A stretch of DNA of 5,166 nt. It comes from an uncultured Ruminococcus sp. (GTDB lineage Bacteria > Bacillota > Clostridia > Oscillospirales > Ruminococcaceae). A model generated the notes under the pieces. It worked only from the letters and a program-made list of their open reading frames with translations, made no database searches and was not told where the DNA came from. How positions within the stretch are numbered: position 1 is the first letter of the stretch; each line of letters starts with the position of its first letter. Of the stretch, positions 5,166-5,166 are shown in pieces. The DNA is taken from the NCBI GenBank assembly GCA_947176565.1, contig CAMWRC010000110.1, positions 1-5,166 of the forward strand, given 5' to 3'. Position numbers and translations under genes: made by a program.

Positions 5166-5166
5166 G

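Overview
The window looks like a low-GC Gram-positive chromosome of the Clostridia, probably a gut Ruminococcus/Oscillospiraceae relative. Evidence: a spore germinant-receptor operon, a SpoIIID-type sporulation regulator, strong GAGG Shine-Dalgarno sites, GTG starts and sigma-A promoters. The genus is inferred from general style, not proven.

Layout. (1) Bases 1-1553 are very AT-rich: possibly the last codons of an upstream gene, then a 481-residue D12-class DNA adenine methyltransferase with an N-terminal ribbon-helix-helix-like segment. No restriction enzyme is visible. (2) Bases 1554-1949 hold a half-length SpoIIID-like gene on the minus strand. It ends in a hairpin terminator it shares with the convergent methyltransferase. 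A divergent regulatory region follows, with three inverted repeats, one of which brackets the -10 box of a sigma-A-like promoter. (3) Bases 1950-4853 are a compact, translationally coupled gerA-gerB-gerC operon: overlap of 8 bases between the first two genes, then a 4-base ATGA overlap. It encodes the A subunit (GerA family), the B subunit (APC-superfamily membrane protein) and a C-subunit lipoprotein. The C subunit is only 151 residues and keeps just the N-terminal domain. (4) Bases 4854-5166 hold no ordinary gene. They contain a perfect-consensus extended -10 promoter, a three-codon ORF with a strong ribosome site, nested and competing stem-loops, and an 18-codon ORF starting MLC. This is the architecture of an attenuated leader for an inducible gene that lies beyond the window.

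How it fits together. The three Ger proteins would form one nutrient germinant receptor in the spore inner membrane. The divergent SpoIIID-like gene fits a sporulation locus but looks decayed. The last 300 bases resemble leaders of inducible ribosome-targeting antibiotic resistance genes, most of all ribosomal-protection tetracycline resistance genes such as tet(M). That link rests on recalled similarity and needs a search. If it is right, a mobile resistance segment abuts the germination operon just after a shortened gerC.

The most novel-looking items are the leader at 4934-5165, the promoter-dyad module at 1881-1922, and the methyltransferase with a putative ribbon-helix-helix N-terminus.
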